Of a DNA stretch of 64,000 nt, positions 17,848 to 26,066 are shown one piece after another; positions within the stretch are counted from its first letter, which is position 1; each line of letters begins with the position of its first letter. Source of the DNA: Methanomethylovorans hollandica DSM 15978 (GTDB taxonomy: Archaea > Halobacteriota > Methanosarcinia > Methanosarcinales > Methanosarcinaceae); NCBI RefSeq assembly GCF_000328665.1, contig NC_019977.1, positions 496,001 through 560,000 of the forward strand, written 5' to 3'. The notes beneath the pieces were generated by a model. That model had not been told where the DNA came from and made no database searches. It saw only the letters and a list, made by a program, of their open reading frames with translations. A program made the translations under genes and the position numbers.

Positions 17848-20712
17848 TCAACTCCTCATGTTTCTTGCAAAGTTATCCTTATAGAGTGGTCCCCACTTGG
17901 CATTATAGTCATCTGATGCGGAAAAGTTTTGGACATAGAAGATTGTCCTATATATCTCATCATCACTTAGAGAATACTTCCATGGAGGCATGTTCGTAGT
18001 TTCCACTCCTTCCCTTACTTTCCAGACATATTGCCCGTAGTATTCGAAATCACCTCCGGATTCTGTGAAATTAGCGGGCTCTGGATCAATGTATCCTCCT
18101 GGAGTCAGAATAGATGCAACACCATCTCCATGGCCCTTCTCACCATGGCACTGGGCGCAATACAGATTAAAGATATTTTGCCCCATCTCAAACTGATCAT
18201 GTGTTCCATTGATAGGCGGTAAGATGTTAGTCCGGTTAGAGAAGTCAATAGCCTCAGCATCTGAAATGTCACCACTTATTGTTCTTATTGAGCCCGATGC
18301 AAAGCTCAATTCGTAAAGATTTATCTTCCATATTTCGGTTTCGTTGACACTCAGCTTCCAGCTTGGCATTGCCGTACCTGGTACACCTTCACTCACTCTC
18401 CAGAAATGATAGGATTCACCTAGTTCCGGCATGTAGCTTAATATCCTTTCATGGAGATTAGCAGGCTGGGTCACAACATGTCTTGCATAAGGTCCCTGGG
18501 CATTTCCCGAACAACCATGGCAGGCCAGACAGCGTTGTGTATAGGCTTTCTTACCATCTTCAAAGATAGACCCAAACTCCACTCCTGTAGCTTCGTCTCC
18601 TGTATATGTCTGATTATCAAAACTATAATTTTGCGTTACAGCCGAGATGTAAGTAGTGTATGGCTGCTGTTTGTCCCGATACTCATACGGTACTTCAGGA
18701 TGGAATCCCATCACACTAAGATTATATGTTCCAAGGTTTTGAACATATGCAACCAGAGAATCGAGCTCTGTATCGGAAAGGAATCCGAAAGGAGGCATAA
18801 TTGAACTCGGGCTGGTTGTCCTTGCATCCCGGTCATGAAGATAATGCCATTCTGTAGGCCTCATACCTCCTATCTGTGAAAGATCTGGACCGGTACGCTC
18901 TGTTCCTAGTAAATGGGGGGAATCATAATAATAGTCACCTTGTTCGGAAACCCTTCCGATAGCCCAGTCTTGAGGTCTTACGAATTGTGAATGGCAATAG
19001 ACGCAACCCATTTCTTTGTACAACTCCCTACCGTGTGCCTCCTCTATTGTATAAGGATGTGCAAAGTCCGAAGGAGTCACAGTGTCCAGGTTAAGTGCTG
19101 GCATAGCAACGACCATCCAGGTCATCAGCATGAAAAGGCTCATTCCACCCACTACTATTATAGGCATGCTCATAGCATGCTGAGATCTTCTCTGGATATT
19201 TGAATGCGGCCTGGAACTTTTCTCATGAGATGTATGGAATCTCTCTTCTTCAACATGAGGCTCCTTTGATCTTGCAAAGGTCATCAGCGTATTGTATGCA
19301 AATACATATCCAGCCAACACAACCATTCCACCGCCCATAGCTCTGGCCACATACCAGAACTGCAGAAGTTTTAAAACAGGGGCAACTGTGATGTTCTGGT
19401 ACCAGGCAGAATTGGCCACAAGCCCTGCTATTGTCATAGCACTGAAGAACAGAATGAAGCCGATAAAAGCGAGCCACCAACTGAGACTCATTAGCCTGTT
19501 ACTGTATATTTTGGTCCTGGTTATTTTTGGTATCAGCCAGTACATCATTCCTATTGCCAGGAATCCAAAACCTCCAAGTATTGCCAGATGGGCATGTCCG
19601 ACCGGCCACTGGGAGAAGTGAAGGAAGGAATTAGTTCCCCTCAGTCCTTGGAAACTTCCCTGTATAGAAGTAAGAACATAAAAGATGAATCCTGTTACGA
19701 CGAACCTGAATGGGATATCCTTTGTGAAGTTATCCCAGGAACCCCGCAGCGTCATTCCGAGGTTGACCATGAATGTTATAACAGGCACTAACATCAAAAT
19801 GCTCATAACTACTGCAATTGTCTTTACCCACTCGGGTATTGGTGTTTGCAGCAGATGATGGCCTCCTACACCGGTATAGAAGAATGCAATGGTGAAGAAG
19901 CTAATCACCGAAAGAAGATGGCTGTACAGGGGCCTGTTTATCATGCGTGGCACTGCATAGTACCAGGTTGCTATTCCCAACGTAGTGAACCAGAGTCCCA
20001 GGACATTATGACCGTAGTACCAGTTGAATATCGAATCTGTTATGCCTTCCAAGGATCCCGAAGGAGGTCTCCACATGACATTGCCTATGAAATAGACTAT
20101 AGGGAACCAGATGAATGTGGCTGTGTAGTACCAGGTTGATACATAGAGTTTTTTCTCGACCCTTCGGCCAAGAGTGGATAGAATGTTGTACAGGATCAGT
20201 AGGAGTGTCAGCATTATTAGGACATCTACAGACCAGGGAAGTTCTGCATATTCCCTGCCTTGGGTATCGCCAAAGAACAAGATCAGTATTATTCCTGCCA
20301 GGAGGGCAAAGTTCCATAACACGGCAGAAAGCTTGGCCAACCTGGCATTATAGATGGGAGTATTGACAAGTCGTGGGATAGCCCAGAACATTCCGCCTAT
20401 CAGACCTGAAGAAACGAATCCAAAAAGCACACCGTTCACATGGGCAGGTCTTATCCGTCCAAATGTCAGAAAAGCAGCATCACTTAAAAAATATGGCTGG
20501 AAGAACTTAACGGCCAGTATAAAACCGAGAGTGGCAAATATAGGAAACCATATCAGTGACCCCAAAAACCAGTATTTAACAGCATCGTCACCTTCAATAA
20601 ACCTGTCGGCAATGTTTTCTTCTCTATTACTATTTACTTTAGTTTCATCTTGAGAAGACAATGCATCTTCTTTCTGTATACCGTCTTTATATACCACAAT
20701 ATACAACTCCAT
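17848..20712 (-). CDS. ccoNO: cbb3-type haem-copper oxidase, CcoN-CcoO-diheme cytochrome c fusion
   Basis: 954 residues. Residues 45-480 form a twelve-helix CcoN domain with every catalytic ligand: His91 and His375 for low-spin haem b, His373 for haem b3, and His235, His285 and His286 for CuB. Tyr279 lies six residues before the HH pair, the place of the crosslinked tyrosine of C-type oxidases, so it is an oxygen reductase rather than a nitric oxide reductase. A second anchor (about 515-540) leads into a CcoO-like domain with CVYCHSQFVRP (haem Cys570, Cys573, His574) and Met639. Two more cytochrome c domains follow (CLACH 728-732, CAQCH 852-856, with MPSW and MPPW), in place of a separate CcoP. 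One polypeptide thus carries two b haems, CuB and three c haems. Such an enzyme is not expected in a methanogen. Confidence 0.88.
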   Translation of the reverse strand: MELYIVVYKDGIQKEDALSSQDETKVNSNREENIADRFIEGDDAVKYWFLGSLIWFPIFATLGFILAVKFFQPYFLSDAAFLTFGRIRPAHVNGVLFGFVSSGLIGGMFWAIPRLVNTPIYNARLAKLSAVLWNFALLAGIILILFFGDTQGREYAELPWSVDVLIMLTLLLILYNILSTLGRRVEKKLYVSTWYYTATFIWFPIVYFIGNVMWRPPSGSLEGITDSIFNWYYGHNVLGLWFTTLGIATWYYAVPRMINRPLYSHLLSVISFFTIAFFYTGVGGHHLLQTPIPEWVKTIAVVMSILMLVPVITFMVNLGMTLRGSWDNFTKDIPFRFVVTGFIFYVLTSIQGSFQGLRGTNSFLHFSQWPVGHAHLAILGGFGFLAIGMMYWLIPKITRTKIYSNRLMSLSWWLAFIGFILFFSAMTIAGLVANSAWYQNITVAPVLKLLQFWYVARAMGGGMVVLAGYVFAYNTLMTFARSKEPHVEEERFHTSHEKSSRPHSNIQRRSQHAMSMPIIVVGGMSLFMLMTWMVVAMPALNLDTVTPSDFAHPYTIEEAHGRELYKEMGCVYCHSQFVRPQDWAIGRVSEQGDYYYDSPHLLGTERTGPDLSQIGGMRPTEWHYLHDRDARTTSPSSIMPPFGFLSDTELDSLVAYVQNLGTYNLSVMGFHPEVPYEYRDKQQPYTTYISAVTQNYSFDNQTYTGDEATGVEFGSIFEDGKKAYTQRCLACHGCSGNAQGPYARHVVTQPANLHERILSYMPELGESYHFWRVSEGVPGTAMPSWKLSVNETEIWKINLYELSFASGSIRTISGDISDAEAIDFSNRTNILPPINGTHDQFEMGQNIFNLYCAQCHGEKGHGDGVASILTPGGYIDPEPANFTESGGDFEYYGQYVWKVREGVETTNMPPWKYSLSDDEIYRTIFYVQNFSASDDYNAKWGPLYKDNFARNMRS

Positions 20713-20956
20713 TAAAGAATTTGTCTAGGCAGGTTTTAGAAATTAAACCTCCACAGCCTCAATTCCCCATTAAAAGTGGGATGTCCTTCTATTAAAGAAT
20801 ATCTGGCTTTGTAGAAATGCTACTTTTATATAAAGTCGAAATATAGTTCAGTTTTTTGGTGAACTTATGGGTAATCTCACCCACAAACCCAAAGATTGGG
20901 CTGCGGGGTAATCTTAATATATGTATCTTTTGTATCCTTTTATAAGGGGTGATAAA
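20713..20956. promoter_or_regulatory. Divergent region upstream of the oxidase, with an IS-like end
   Basis: This separates the leftward oxidase operon from the rightward small gene at 20957. It contains GGCTTTGTAGAAATGC at 20805-20820, matching the termini at 7853 and 25141, but no partner end is nearby. A second stretch (20852-20903) can fold as three short hairpins (GTTCA/TGAAC, GGGT/ACCC, CCC/GGG). Either promoter would have to lie here, and TATA-like runs occur at about 20825-20845. Confidence 0.4.
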
Positions 20957-21256
20957 GTGTTATTTATGATTAGCCTTGAGCATACACCTGAACAGTGCTT
21001 TGCAAGAGAAGAATATCAGGTTGAAGGTAAACAATGGGCAGAAGGGATGAGAAAATCGGCGGAGAAACTGGGTATAATTGTACATGGTGCGTATGTATGC
21101 ACAACTGAACATGTCTACTACTTTATTCTCGAGTCTGATGATTTCAAATCAATTTCTGCCTTCTTAAGCCCTCCGATGCTAACACATCACATGGGAAAAA
21201 TCTCTCCGATAATGACGATAGAAGATGCTTACCAACTGCCATTTATTGACAGATGA
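20957..21256 (+). CDS. Small conserved-looking soluble protein, unknown
   Basis: About 99 residues from a GTG at 20957, three to four bases after GGGGTGAT; the next in-frame ATG (20966) would give MISLEHTPEQCFARE. The alternation of strands and helices (ISLEHTPE..., GAYVCTTEHVYYFILES) suggests a ferredoxin-like alpha/beta barrel, as in small sensor or dimeric proteins. No metal or nucleotide motif is obvious. It sits between the oxidase operon and the blue-copper gene and may belong to the same functional block. Confidence 0.5.
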   Translation: MLFMISLEHTPEQCFAREEYQVEGKQWAEGMRKSAEKLGIIVHGAYVCTTEHVYYFILESDDFKSISAFLSPPMLTHHMGKISPIMTIEDAYQLPFIDR

Positions 21257-21455
21257 ATTCAGTGTTGATATTCGTTTTGTATGAGTTTATATTGATTCAT
21301 CATTTCCTTTTTTGACCTTATCCTTCCCACGGTGGCAGTGGTACCTTCATTTAGAACTTGTACTGAAAACAGCACGTGTCCGAATGAGACAGAACCACTA
21401 CATCCGCTGAGGTGGTGCTCTTTCAGGCATTGTTAATTATAGTTATTAACCATTT

Positions 21456-21522
21456 GTTTGAAACTTATGGTATTAACATCACCATCTCATGAATGCGATT
21501 TTAGCATTCATAAGTTACAAAC
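21456..21522. repeat. Short inverted-repeat element
   Basis: GTTTGAAACTTATG (21456-21469) and its complement (21509-21522) match at 13 of 14 positions. A perfect 8-bp hairpin (ATGAATGC at 21489-21496, GCATTCAT at 21504-21511) overlaps its right arm, so two folds compete. It looks like a miniature mobile-element remnant or an intergenic RNA hairpin. Confidence 0.4.
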
Positions 21523-21534
21523 CATCGGTGTTTA

Positions 21535-21639
21535 ACTATAAATAGAACAAAAACAAGAAATAAATTCATTTGGGAGGTTCTTTTAACAAAATATTGTCTA
21601 ATTGGAATAGGGATTATTTGGAGCTAATTAGATGGTCTC
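21535..21639 (+). mobile_element. Decayed right end of the 55-kb insertion sequence
   Basis: The frame AAT TCA TTT GGG AGG ... TAA reproduces the last codons of the transposase encoded at 55155-56264 (NSFGRxF-stop). It is followed by the same spacer and the same terminal sequence, GGAGCTAATT.GATGG.CTC. Only the 3' tail survives. An element of this family once sat between the oxidase operon and the blue-copper gene. Confidence 0.7.
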
Positions 21640-21722
21640 AATTACAGTTCATTCATTTATGAAAACTTTTATCCGCTCACGTTCCAATTAGAAGTAGAAG
21701 TATTAAATATCGGGGGTTAATA

Positions 21723-22094
21723 ATGAAAAGAGAAGTAATTGTTTTCATACTTCTGATCAGTGCATTTCTGGCAATAGGATGCACTGGACAGCAGCCTACG
21801 GCTCCGACTAACGAGACACCTGCAACTCCATTTAACTCAACGACTGGGGGCAAGGTTATTGAAGTATCCATTCAGAATTTTGCTTTTGAACCCAAGTCGG
21901 TTAAAATCTCTGTTGGGGATACGGTCAAGTGGACAAACCTTGATTCAGTATCTCATACCATAAAAAGTACAGATTTCACATCTGAAGTGCTCAAAAATGG
22001 TGGTTCGTTCAGTCATACCTTTACCCAGGTTGGAACTTATGACTACGAATGCTCAATTCATCCATCAATGAAAGGAGTTGTCATTGTAGAATAA
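21723..22094 (+). CDS. Plastocyanin/amicyanin-like blue-copper lipoprotein
   Basis: 123 residues. The N-terminus has a short signal helix and a lipobox (LAIGC, Cys20), so it should be lipid-anchored outside the membrane. After a Thr/Pro-rich linker comes a single cupredoxin domain with the type 1 copper ligands His78 (VSHTI), Cys110 (YEC), His113 (IHP) and Met116. The short Cys-x2-His-x2-Met loop is amicyanin-like. Its position beside the cbb3 oxidase makes it a good candidate electron donor, though that is inference. Its 3' end is duplicated at 15086. Confidence 0.88.
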   Translation: MKREVIVFILLISAFLAIGCTGQQPTAPTNETPATPFNSTTGGKVIEVSIQNFAFEPKSVKISVGDTVKWTNLDSVSHTIKSTDFTSEVLKNGGSFSHTFTQVGTYDYECSIHPSMKGVVIVE

Positions 22095-22190
22095 TTAGTC
22101 AGACATAGGAACAAGATGAGAAGAAATGGTCTGATATTGCAACGGCTCTGGTGGAGCTTGTTTAGAATTAGCCAGAGAATGCGAAGATAT
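22067..22190 (+). repeat. Direct repeat copy B (3' end of the copper gene and downstream DNA)
   Basis: This is the intact partner of 15086-15209, with seven mismatches in 124 bases. The two copies lie in the same orientation and bracket corA, the oxidase operon, the small gene and the copper gene, about 6.9 kb in all. The non-coding part contains stop-broken coding-like sequence in both copies. Confidence 0.8.
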
Positions 22191-22481
22191 CCAGGGAGAG
22201 TGTTTGCAGTATTCGCTCACATTTGATTTAAGAAAATTACGATTAACACTTTACTTTTGGCTTTGGAGAATCCTCTACACAATAGACGAGTTGCTTAAAA
22301 TACTCTTAAACCAATTGTAGAATATTTGCAATAAATATCTCTTTTTATCAGGTGATATCGGTTAGAATAGTATTTCTTCAGGGACTAAGACACAGATATT
22401 TATGTATGGAAGATAATGGAGGGTACGAGTGGATTTACAGCAAAATTGATATACTGCCTTTTAATGTTTACGGAGAATTAT

Positions 22482-25055
22482 ATGGTTCAGGAAAAGTACA
22501 ATCCAGCTATAAATCTACTAAAGAAAATAAGTTACTTACTGCCAATTGTTATATTCTCGCTTTCTTTAATTACTCTACATAAGCAATTACATCATATTAG
22601 TTTAGAAGAAATTCACAGTGTTTTTTCACATATTTCTTCAGTTGATGTTTTTTTTGTGTTTGTTTTTACCTTTTTAAGTTATATTATGCTTATCTGTTAT
22701 GACCTCTTAGCAATGCATTACATCGGTCACTGGATCCCTCTTGAAAAAACAGTTAAGTCTTCTTTCATAAGTACTTCCATTAGCTACAGTATCGGTTTCA
22801 ACTTTTTGACAAGTGGATCTATTCGATACAGACTTTACTCTCTTTATGGCTTAACGCTTTTTGATGTTGGAAAAATAGTAACCTTCTGTAGTCTTACTTT
22901 TTGGATGGGTTTTTCTTTTATAGGAGGAATATTACTTATTTCTCATCCTCTTAACTTACCCGAATCAATATCTATACCTTCACTTTTTTTCAAGATAATC
23001 GGAGCTTTGTTGCTGTTGCTTTTGTTTGCTTACTTCTTCTTTTGTTTCAAGCAAAAAAGAATAAGAGTTAAAGAAACAGATCTGCATTTTCCAAATATCA
23101 AAATAGCAAGTTTACAACTTCTTGTCGCATCATTGGATTATATTTTTGTAGGATGTGTATTCTATTTTTTGCTTCCCCATTATGGGCATATTAGTTTTTT
23201 TTATGTGCTTACGATTTTAATGATATCCCAAATTATCGGTTTAATAAGTACAGTACCCGGAGGACTTGGAGTCTTTGAGGCCGTTATGCTTTTCATGCTA
23301 ACCCCTTTCTTTCATTCTAACGATGTTATTGCCACTCTTGTTGTGTTTAGAACTGTGTACTATTTTGTTCCATTCATTATGGGTTTACTCCTTCTATCGC
23401 ATAACGAACTCAATGTAAGAAATAAATTATTAATAAAGCTACATAAGAATACCGTTTCCAGAATATCTATCTTTACACCCCAGATATTTGCATTGTTAAT
23501 ATTCTTGGCAGGGATGGTTCTCCTTTTCTTTGAAGCTCTTCCACCTCAAATAGAAAACATGCGGCTAATAAATAGAATTATTCCATTGCCTTTGATAGAA
23601 TCTTCAAGTCTATTAAGCAGCATCATAGGAGTACTCCTTTTAATTCTTGCAAAAAGTTTGTGGAAAAGAATAGATGGGGCATATTTGCTGTCGCTTATAG
23701 TCTTACTTTTAGGTAGTATATTTTCCATTCTGAAAGGCTCCAATTATATTGGAGTAATTATCCTATTTACCATATTTCTAACTTTGTTGCCTCAAAGAAA
23801 ATATTTCTACCGAAAATCTTCTCTGCTTAATCAAACCTTCAGTAGAGATAATATCATTGTGATATCTTTTGTTGTTTTAAGCTTTATATGGTTTGGATTT
23901 TTTGTTCATAGGCATGCAGATTACTCAAGAGAAATGTTATGGCAATTCGGCATTGATTCGCATGCATCTCGATTTTTAAGATCCGCTGTAGCATCTATTT
24001 TCATGTTGTTCATTGTAGGTATATTAAAACTCCTTGGCAGTTCCAGTAAGGATCTAAAACTGCCAGATGAAGACGAAATTGATAATGCAAGAATAATAAT
24101 TAGGAAAAGTAAGACTACAAGTGGAAACCTTGCATTACTTAAGGACAAATATTTGATATTCGATGCAGCAAAAGAATCATTTATAATGTATGGAATATCC
24201 GGAAAAAGCTGGATTTGCATGGGTGATCCAATCGGAAAGATTCATAACATTAAAGATTTAATTTGGGATTTCCATGAAATGGCAAACCTACACCAAGGTT
24301 GGACTGTGTTCTATGAAGTCAGCGAGAAGTATATTCCTTACTACCTAGATATCGGCCTGACGTTAATCAAGATTGGAGAGGAGGCAAGGGTTCAACTTTC
24401 TGAATTCAGTCTTGAAGGCAGTGCCGGAAAAGATTTCCGATATTCCGTAAAACGTATGGAAAAAGATGGCTTTAATTTTGAGATCATACCACCTGAACAA
24501 GTTTCAGCCCATGAAAAAGAACTTAGGGAAATATCTGATGCTTGGCTAAATCTAAAAAACACAAGTGAAAAGAAATTTTCAATGGGGTTCTTTGATATTA
24601 GATATTTGAGTAATTACTCACTTGCCATAGTAAAAAAAGAAGATAAAATAGTTTCTTTTGCAAATATATGGCTTGGAGCTGAAAAAGAAGAGATGACTAT
24701 TGACTTAATGCGTTATGATCCTGCTATTGCACATCGAACAATGGAATATCTTTTCGTCAAACTTATGTTATGGGGCAAAGAGAGCGGTTATAGGTTTTTT
24801 TCTCTGGGGATGTCACCCCTTTCAGGCCTGGAAGACAGAAACCTTGCGCCTTTATGGACTAAAATCGGTTTAGCAATTTATAAGCACGGTGAATACCTTT
24901 ATAACTTCAAAGGATTAAGGGCATACAAGGAAAGATTTCATCCAACTTGGGAACCCAGATATATAGCTTTTCCCAGTGGTTTCAAACAAGTGTCTGCCTT
25001 GAAGGATGTCGCAATTTTGATATCAGGTGGTACAAAAGAAATATTTTCAAAGTGA
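22482..25055 (+). CDS. mprF: MprF-like phosphatidylglycerol aminoacyltransferase/flippase
   Basis: 857 residues from the ATG at 22482, six bases after a GGAG. The N-terminal half (about 1-500) is the multi-helix flippase domain with a VPGGLGVFEAVML motif. The C-terminal part (about 520-850) is the DUF2156 synthase domain, with WICMGDPIG, DFRYSVKRMEKDGF, FFSLGMSPLSGLE and YNFKGLRAYKERFHP. In bacteria MprF transfers Lys or Ala from aminoacyl-tRNA to phosphatidylglycerol and flips the product. The gene is AT-rich compared with its neighbours and its domain pair is bacterial in character, which suggests transfer. The amino acid donor cannot be read from sequence. Confidence 0.85.
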   Translation: MVQEKYNPAINLLKKISYLLPIVIFSLSLITLHKQLHHISLEEIHSVFSHISSVDVFFVFVFTFLSYIMLICYDLLAMHYIGHWIPLEKTVKSSFISTSISYSIGFNFLTSGSIRYRLYSLYGLTLFDVGKIVTFCSLTFWMGFSFIGGILLISHPLNLPESISIPSLFFKIIGALLLLLLFAYFFFCFKQKRIRVKETDLHFPNIKIASLQLLVASLDYIFVGCVFYFLLPHYGHISFFYVLTILMISQIIGLISTVPGGLGVFEAVMLFMLTPFFHSNDVIATLVVFRTVYYFVPFIMGLLLLSHNELNVRNKLLIKLHKNTVSRISIFTPQIFALLIFLAGMVLLFFEALPPQIENMRLINRIIPLPLIESSSLLSSIIGVLLLILAKSLWKRIDGAYLLSLIVLLLGSIFSILKGSNYIGVIILFTIFLTLLPQRKYFYRKSSLLNQTFSRDNIIVISFVVLSFIWFGFFVHRHADYSREMLWQFGIDSHASRFLRSAVASIFMLFIVGILKLLGSSSKDLKLPDEDEIDNARIIIRKSKTTSGNLALLKDKYLIFDAAKESFIMYGISGKSWICMGDPIGKIHNIKDLIWDFHEMANLHQGWTVFYEVSEKYIPYYLDIGLTLIKIGEEARVQLSEFSLEGSAGKDFRYSVKRMEKDGFNFEIIPPEQVSAHEKELREISDAWLNLKNTSEKKFSMGFFDIRYLSNYSLAIVKKEDKIVSFANIWLGAEKEEMTIDLMRYDPAIAHRTMEYLFVKLMLWGKESGYRFFSLGMSPLSGLEDRNLAPLWTKIGLAIYKHGEYLYNFKGLRAYKERFHPTWEPRYIAFPSGFKQVSALKDVAILISGGTKEIFSK

Positions 25056-25140
25056 TGCGATATTCTTAAGACTGATCGTATTACAGGGGGCAGTTATTAG
25101 AATTGATTAAAAGTTCTCCATTATCGGCGATTTAAAATAA

Positions 25141-25216
25141 GATTCTGTAGAAATCCTCGATATTCAAGCTATTAGCCAAGTTAACAATACTTTAAAATGA
25201 GCATTTCTACAAAACC
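25141..25216. mobile_element. MITE-like element with GTAGAAAT inverted ends
   Basis: A 76-bp segment with terminal inverted repeats: GATTCTGTAGAAAT (25141-25154) against ATTTCTACAAAACC (25203-25216), 12 of 14 matching, no coding capacity. The ends match the inverted repeat at 7853-7905 and the single end at 20805. Confidence 0.5.
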
Positions 25217-25242
25217 TTTCTTTTTTATCCCATATTTTTGTC

Positions 25243-26052
25243 CTATCCGGCAAAATAGGATGCAATCAGTATTGTAAGTGTGATAATTGAAAAGAGCATA
25301 TCTGACACCTTCAGAGATCTGTTATGTGTCTGGATGTTCCCGTTCTGTCCATATCCTCTGCACAGCATACTTATGTATGTTCTTTCTCCCTGTTCATAGG
25401 CCATTATGAAAATAGAACTGATGGTATATCCTATCTGTTCCAGTATCCACATACGGCGGACCTTTTTATTCCATAAGTTGAATAAACGGCATTTCTGAGC
25501 CGTACGGATACGTTTGAGCACGCTCCAGAACAAGAACAGATATCTCACCATCATGGTAAGCAGCAATGCTATTTCCTTTGGAATGCCCAGTTGTCTTGCG
25601 GCTCCCACGATATCGTGCATCTTCGTGGTGGAAGAAAGCAGTATTATGGCACTTACACATACAATGAACTTTGCCAGCAGTGTTACGCCAAAGGCCAGAC
25701 CTTCATATGTCGCTGTAAGCCCCAGTGGCAGATCAAGCGGATATTCCGTAAAAGAATCAAAGAAAGGCTGTCTCACAAAAGGCTGGATCACGATTATCCC
25801 CAGCCCGAAGGGCAGCACTGCAAGGAAGCGGACGATGACATACACAGGGTTCAGCTTTGACAGAACCATCAGGATGATAAGGTAGGATTCTACAAAGACT
25901 AAACGCATCATATTGTTTTCATGTACCCTGGGCAGGCTTACAGTGAATATTATTATGAGGATAACTGCAAGAAGCTTTACACGGCCATCAAGGCGATGTA
26001 CCGGACTATCTTTATACGCTTCTTTTTCAATATCTGTAAGCGTTATCTCCAT
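25243..26052 (-). CDS. cbiQ: Co/Ni ECF transporter T component CbiQ
   Basis: 269 residues with five to six membrane helices and the coupling helix motifs of EcfT/CbiQ (AARQLGIPKEIALLL, and the later ERTYISMLCRGYGQ). This scaffold protein links CbiM to the ATPase. It lies 14 bases after cbiO. The remaining subunits, cbiM and cbiN, are encoded at 6863-7827. Confidence 0.9.
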   Translation of the reverse strand: MEITLTDIEKEAYKDSPVHRLDGRVKLLAVILIIIFTVSLPRVHENNMMRLVFVESYLIILMVLSKLNPVYVIVRFLAVLPFGLGIIVIQPFVRQPFFDSFTEYPLDLPLGLTATYEGLAFGVTLLAKFIVCVSAIILLSSTTKMHDIVGAARQLGIPKEIALLLTMMVRYLFLFWSVLKRIRTAQKCRLFNLWNKKVRRMWILEQIGYTISSIFIMAYEQGERTYISMLCRGYGQNGNIQTHNRSLKVSDMLFSIITLTILIASYFAG

Positions 26053-26066
26053 GTAACTGCCTTCTT

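Noticed and set aside
17848-20712. Reading the oxidase as nitric oxide reductase NorB
   Set aside because: NorB lacks the tyrosine before the CuB His-His pair and has glutamates near the active site; here Tyr279 is in place and CcoO/CcoP-type cytochrome domains and ccoS are present.
20852-20903. Third copy of the three-hairpin RNA
   Set aside because: Three short hairpins can be drawn, but the conserved linkers TAAATCCATAG and ACTTCCC are missing, so homology to the elements at 2300 and 28844 is not supported.
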